Positions 58,983-64,000 of a stretch of DNA of 64,000 nucleotides are shown here, piece after piece. Positions within the stretch are counted from its first letter, which is position 1, and each line of letters starts with the position of its first letter. Origin of the DNA: Phascolomyces articulosus (lineage: Eukaryota; Mucoromycota; Mucoromycetes; Mucorales; Lichtheimiaceae). Under the pieces are notes generated by a model that ran no database searches, was not told the origin of the DNA, and saw only the letters and a program-made list of their open reading frames with translations. The position numbers were made by a program, and so were the translations under genes. The stretch is from the NCBI GenBank assembly GCA_025677815.1, contig JAIXMP010000069.1, forward strand, positions 43,725 through 107,724. Direction: 5' to 3'.

Positions 58983-61900
58983 TTAAAAATGAATTGCCAA
59001 TGTGCTTTCCATATATGTTCCAGAATGCTTGCAACAATAATTGAACTTGATACTCATGGAGGGTTTGTTGGGAAATGTAGCTTGTAAACAGCATTTTCCA
59101 CATCTGGATAAGATATTGGTATTAGTAAAAGGTCTTGTAATACTTCTTTCCAGATTAACTATTTCCTGAGGCACCGGTAAATAAAATGATCTTCATCCTC
59201 AATCGAAAGTGAACAAATAGGGCAAAGAGGGGAAGGGTATTCATAAGGCAATAATTTATGTAAAACTCTTCTGTAGGAAAGTTTGTGGTGTAAGATGTGA
59301 AACCAAAAATTCCTTGCTTGATAACGAGTATCCAAATTCCAAAACCTTGACCATGACTTGCTGGTCAAAAGAAGGTCGCTTGGACGGTGTTGTTCTCGTT
59401 TATCTATAAAGTTTTTAACAAACCCTTTACGAAAATCTTTGGTATATAAGTCAGTTAGTATAATCCCATTTGCTTTGCAACAACTGACAAGATTGTTAAT
59501 GTTATGTTCCTTGATTGCTTAGTTGATTCCACCAGTGAATTGAGGTGGAGGGAAGAGAACTTTCAAGGCTATAGAAGCAATTCCCAATTCTCCTTTTTCC
59601 AGTTTATCATCGATCCTTATTAACAAATGTCGAAATGATTGATGAAATTCAGTTGGTTCACGTCGTCATACATAGCCACAGTGAGTATTGATTATATAAA
59701 GGTTATCAATGCATAGTCTTGTCTGTTTAATTCATTGTAAAAATTTGTGTAGTTGTATTGTAATTGGTGTAATAATTGGTCCTATAATATCCAAAAGATG
59801 CATTTGCATGACGGTGTTGAAAGATAGAGATGGTTCGTTCAAGTTGATGTTGAAATGATTCATTGTAATATATAACTGCTGGTTGATGAATATCGCTGGT
59901 GTCTTCATCGATGGTGTTCTGAGTAGTGGAAATAAAAGGGCCATGAGCGGGTCTTGACCATCAGACCATTGCAGTATCATATTATAAATCCAATCGTGAA
60001 TAAATGACTTGTTGTGATCTTCGTTATTAAACATAGGAATGATCCATCGTAATTATAGTACTGTTTGTTGTGCAGATGGATGCAAAATGGCAATACCCCC
60101 TTCATCTCGGTCAGCCACTATTTTTTCATATGCGATTTTGGGCCACATTCTTCTTGTTAAAAAGGCATGGCATGTACTTCGCACTTGTTCAAAAAATGCT
60201 TGTGGTACTGGACAAACTCTTAAAACATGCTACAAGGTTGATAGAATAAGTATATTGATTATAGTTACTCGTCCTCAAATTGATATAGAACGTTGTGAAT
60301 GTATGTCACATGCTGTCTTTATTTTTCCTAGAAGTTGTTCTAGAAATCGATTGCGTTGTTGTGGTGTATAATATAATAGATATCCTAGATATATCAATGG
60401 TTGTTCAGAAGTTTGGTCAAACTAGGAGTGAATACCTTGCGATTCCAGGCGAAGACGGAGGGATGAAGAGGGACTACCAAACAAAGATATTGTATGCGTT
60501 TTATCTTTGTTTATTTTTGCATTTGATGCTAATGAATATGTTTCAATATGTTGCAAGGTGCGTTGTAAGTCGTGTTGATTATGAATAAACAAAACAATCA
60601 TCTGCATATATAAGAATTTAATTTTGCTGGTCTATGTATGGTGATGTTATAAGTGTTTGATAGTGTTAATAGAATTTGGTATCCAGTGATGCTTTCATCA
60701 TAGAGGATGTGAGAGAGCAATAGTTCGAGAGCTAGCTTAAATAAAACCGATGAAAGAGGATCGCCTTGCCTGGCACCTCTTTGTTGTTTAAAACTATCAG
60801 ATAGAAAGCTGTTGATGTTAATGCATATATTAGCAGAAAAGAAAAGATGATTGATACTTTGTCTAATACTAGTTGGGAATCCCATGGAGCGAGACATCAG
60901 TTAAGATAGGTTGGATGCAATCTGTCATATGCTTTTTCCATATCTAAGGAAAGACCTATAACTTCATATAATTCCTTAGTATGAGTGTGTTCCATTGTTA
61001 GTTTAACTGCAAGTCCATTGTCAGCGATGTATCATCCATATATAAATCCTATTTGATATGGATTGATTAGAGCAATACTACATTCAACTCTCCTAGTGTT
61101 TAATAAATGCATAGAAATTTTTGAATCAGTATAAATTAAACAAATAGGTTGATAATTTTTTAATAAAGATAGGTTCCTTTTTTAAAAAGTAAACATAAAT
61201 ATAAGTCTTTCCATGATTGGGGAAACAAAGCCTTTTTAAGAGCATCATTATAAACTTGAGTAATTAGTCCCTAATAACTAGGATGTTTAAATATAAGGTA
61301 TAAAACCTGGTATGGTAACCCATCTAAACCAGGGCTGCTTTGAGTATTAATCGATAATAATTAATTATGTGATAAATCACTAATTAATTTATTATTAATT
61401 ATACTGTCAAGTGTTCTAATAAAAATCTAACTTCATTGATTTTTTATTGAACTATAGGCATCGTCCAAGTATTCCTAGCCTAAAGGTTTTTTATTAAATG
61501 CAAACATTTAATATAAACCTTTTTAATCAACACGAATGCTGATTATTTAGAATTATGATAAAAAAATTAAAAAAATTAAAATTTTTTTTATTTTTATTAT
61601 TTATAATTCACCATTAATATTGTGGAATTTGGTAGGTTTTTATATCAGAAAATAGAAAATGGACGGTATGAATCCTTTGAGACTTTTCTTAAAGGTTTAT
61701 TATAAGAGTTCCAAATGGAAATAAAAAGTTGATTAAAGGGTTTTTACAATTACTTTCACAATGGCTTATTTATACTTTTTCTATTCTATGATGGATGAGG
61801 GCTTAGTGGATTATTATGTATTATGTATTGTGGTGAACCACACTAATACATGATAGATTCACTCATTCATAAATAACTGGTTAAACATCATTCCATAATA

Positions 61901-63520
61901 AAACATGATATAACCAATAACACACTATATCACTCTTGATTCGTTCCTCATTACTAATAATCTGGAATACAGAAGAAAGATGAAGAATGATTACTAAACA
62001 GGATAATACACCTATTGCTAGGTACATAAAGAAATATCTAGAACCAAGTACGCGTATACACTTGAATAATTAGATATCAATCATCCTTTAATCAAAGTCA
62101 GTGAAACATAGTACTAGAATGATCTAGTGAACAACATCATTACATTAGATAGACAAAACATATAAATATGAGCAAATTTGAACAATAAAAAGATTCTCAA
62201 CTATATTCTTATCTGTCTCTTTATTTTTACATTCGATTTTATTACCATTTCATCTCATGTATAACGGATTCGGGTCCTTCTTGTATAATTATTTCTTTTA
62301 TGAGAATGATAGTAATATGGGATCTATAGGATCGAGTGCAAGAATATGGCACACCCTTTGATCCTTTCTTTTAGATTTTTTTGTGTAGTACATCGTTATG
62401 CGATTTGACTTAATTTCCTTTTTAAAATTGAAGGACTTGGGTTTCCTTATTTGGACATGTTCTTTAGGCTGAGCCCTTATATGATATATGTTTTATTATG
62501 GAGTTATTTTATTATGTAGAATATGACAAATATTAATTAATTAAATGTTTATTAAAATTACATTTTAATAAACTTTAATAATTAATGATTAATTCCCTTT
62601 GTTTGGGTGGTTATCTTACTACCATAAGTAAATCTTTAATTAAAAAATCTTGGTCTTTAGGTTGCAATTTAATTTAATTTAGGATATAAGCTAATAAGTC
62701 CAAAATTGCTGTGTCATCAGTGTGTTCTATTGTATAGAGCATCAAATAAAATGATGATGATGCTTGATGTAAATGGTTTAATGAACTATCTATTTGACTG
62801 GTGACCAGATCCTAAAGTTCATCAATATACCTATTAACCAATCTTGTTTCTGCTGTTCTTTTTAAATATCTGGTATATTTTTTACTATTTTCTTGCTAAT
62901 ATACTGAAGCTTTGAGTTGTATAATTTTAGTTTTTTCTTCTTATATCTTAGCTATTTCCTTATATATGGCGTTTAATCCAGATGGTCGATGTCCCATTTC
63001 TTTTAAGTGTTGTAACATTTTATTGTGCAATCTTTAGAGGTGTTTCTCTATCTGGTACATCTTAGATCTTCATTTCTACTAAAATCGTGATAAGTAGATT
63101 GAATAATTATCTTAAGGTCATCCTAAGCCTTTTGTTTTGACTCCTGATCTCCTGATCAAGAATCTTAGGGGCCGCCTTAGACAGTATCTTAGATAAATAT
63201 TATTGGAATTTTTTGTTATTAGTGAGTAAAGGGTTAGCTTACTAAACATCATGACCTTTTTCCTTAAGAGAGACTTATTGAAAAGGTATTGAAATCATAT
63301 AATAGTTAGTTTAAATTGGGTTAATAAAGTAATTCTTTGGTAGTGCACATCATTCTGCCAAAAAATATGAGGAAAAAATATAATCTATTGATGATAAACT
63401 GATTGGTCCTTGAAATGTCATTGGCATTGTTATCTGGTCCATTGGTATCATCAGATTACTAAAATGGTCATCTAAGAAATCTCTCTAGGTGTTGTATCCA
63501 ATATACAATGGCTTCACAAT
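58983..63520 (-). mobile_element. Decayed LINE (non-LTR retrotransposon) ORF2
   Basis: Read on the minus strand from high to low coordinates. A linker has KMLQHLKEMGHRPSGLNAIY (near 63000-62940). A reverse transcriptase follows with GLSLDMEKAYDRLHPTYL (near 60950), RGARQGDPLSSVLFKLALEL (near 60750) and IYADDCFVYS (near 60610). The C-terminal segment has a zinc-knuckle-like CPICSLSIEDEDHFIYRC (near 59200). Stops and frame changes occur throughout, so it is inactive. The 5' (endonuclease) limit is not resolved. A solo LTR is inserted at 61829-62257. Terminal repeats are not visible; the mariner element at 56975-58915 abuts its 3' side. Confidence 0.8.
61829..62257. mobile_element. Solo LTR, 429 bp
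   Basis: Begins TGTGGTGAACCACA (a 14-base palindrome) and ends CATCTCA, so it has the TG...CA limits of an LTR. A 5-bp direct repeat TGTAT flanks it at 61824-61828 and 62258-62262. It contains an A-rich AATAAAAAG stretch about 60 bases before its end, and no ORF. The surrounding DNA is LINE relic. No internal retrovirus-like region or second LTR is present in the window. Confidence 0.7.
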
Positions 63521-64000
63521 AAATAATAATTCTCCATTATTATTATTATTATTACTGTCATTCACCCTATATCTCACTTGTGCGGTGATTCTATTTGGAT
63601 AATTACTTATGTTACACACAGTATTGCACCATCCTCTTTCACATATTGTTAATTATGCTGGATCACGCAATCCTTCTAATGATATCATTTATGGTCTACT
63701 TAAATATACTGTCCTCATAACATGCAATCCAAATGATGCAATCTATATTCTAATATTACACTATAATGCACAAGTTGTGATAGTCCATCCATGATGAGCA
63801 CTTTCTTATAAATAGAGAGATTATTTTTTATCTTAATAAACTTCAGTTCATTATTTTCAGGTCTCATTGACTTATCTCGTCTCCTTTTATTCTTTTTATT
63901 GATTGATTTCTCTCTGATACAACACTAGGCTGTTGGTACAGACTAGTATAAAGAGTCTTATAGTGAGTAAGAATAGTTGAAGTTGCCCATGTCATATTCT
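63521..64000. other. AT-rich end of window, probably further LINE decay
   Basis: A TTA microsatellite at 63537-63555 and no supported gene. The frame at 63609-63794 is not credible as a gene. It may be the 5' part of the LINE at 58983-63520. Confidence 0.4.

Overview
The window is nuclear DNA of an early-diverging filamentous fungus, most likely a Mucoromycota member (inference). The supporting signs are AT-rich intergenic DNA, short GT-AG introns of about 60-100 bases in nearly every housekeeping gene, single-gene transcription units, an expanded F-box/LRR family, a metazoan-type Argonaute, and LINE and Tc1/mariner relics. I saw no bacterial-type operons, CRISPR array, tRNA or rRNA gene.

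Layout. Positions 1-12,700 hold housekeeping genes: the end of a WD40 gene (+), then on the minus strand TRAPPC10/Trs130 (Golgi trafficking), a Pmp3-fold Sna3/Sna4-like protein with a PPxY motif, a Swf1/ZDHHC4-type palmitoyltransferase, and Nibrin/Nbs1 (DNA repair). Positions 13,000-25,400 are an F-box/LRR cluster (four genes, one divergent pair) with a complete, catalytically competent-looking Argonaute gene inside it. Positions 25,600-30,930 hold two tandem, paralogous Zn2Cys6 transcription factors with identical gene architecture. Two small genes follow, then a Kelch-repeat gene (31,700-33,700).

Positions 34,200-46,000 are gene-poor and rich in decayed sequence. They contain a retroelement-like ORF cut at a Tc1-like terminal repeat, and a disabled multi-exon gene (37.7-41.1 kb) interrupted by two different terminal-inverted-repeat elements, each with a clean target-site duplication. 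They also contain a LINE 3' relic. Positions 46,000-56,050 return to genes: a RhoGEF with a very long low-complexity N-terminus, a Pfa4-type palmitoyltransferase and an intronless KH-type protein.

From 56,500 to the end the DNA is again repeats: an F-box gene that stops before any LRR, an almost intact Tc1/mariner element with long terminal repeats (transposase broken by one frameshift), and a long decayed minus-strand LINE with a 429-bp solo LTR nested inside it.

I found no convincing new multi-gene system. The most informative observations are the double transposon insertion in one gene (the host reading frame resumes exactly across both), the unusual repeat linker in Nbs1, the F-box family sharing an ancestral intron around Argonaute, and the mariner family with complex terminal repeats and a diverged relic 20 kb away. 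Exon boundaries are my manual reading of splice signals and reading-frame continuity; family names come from recognised motifs, not from database searches.
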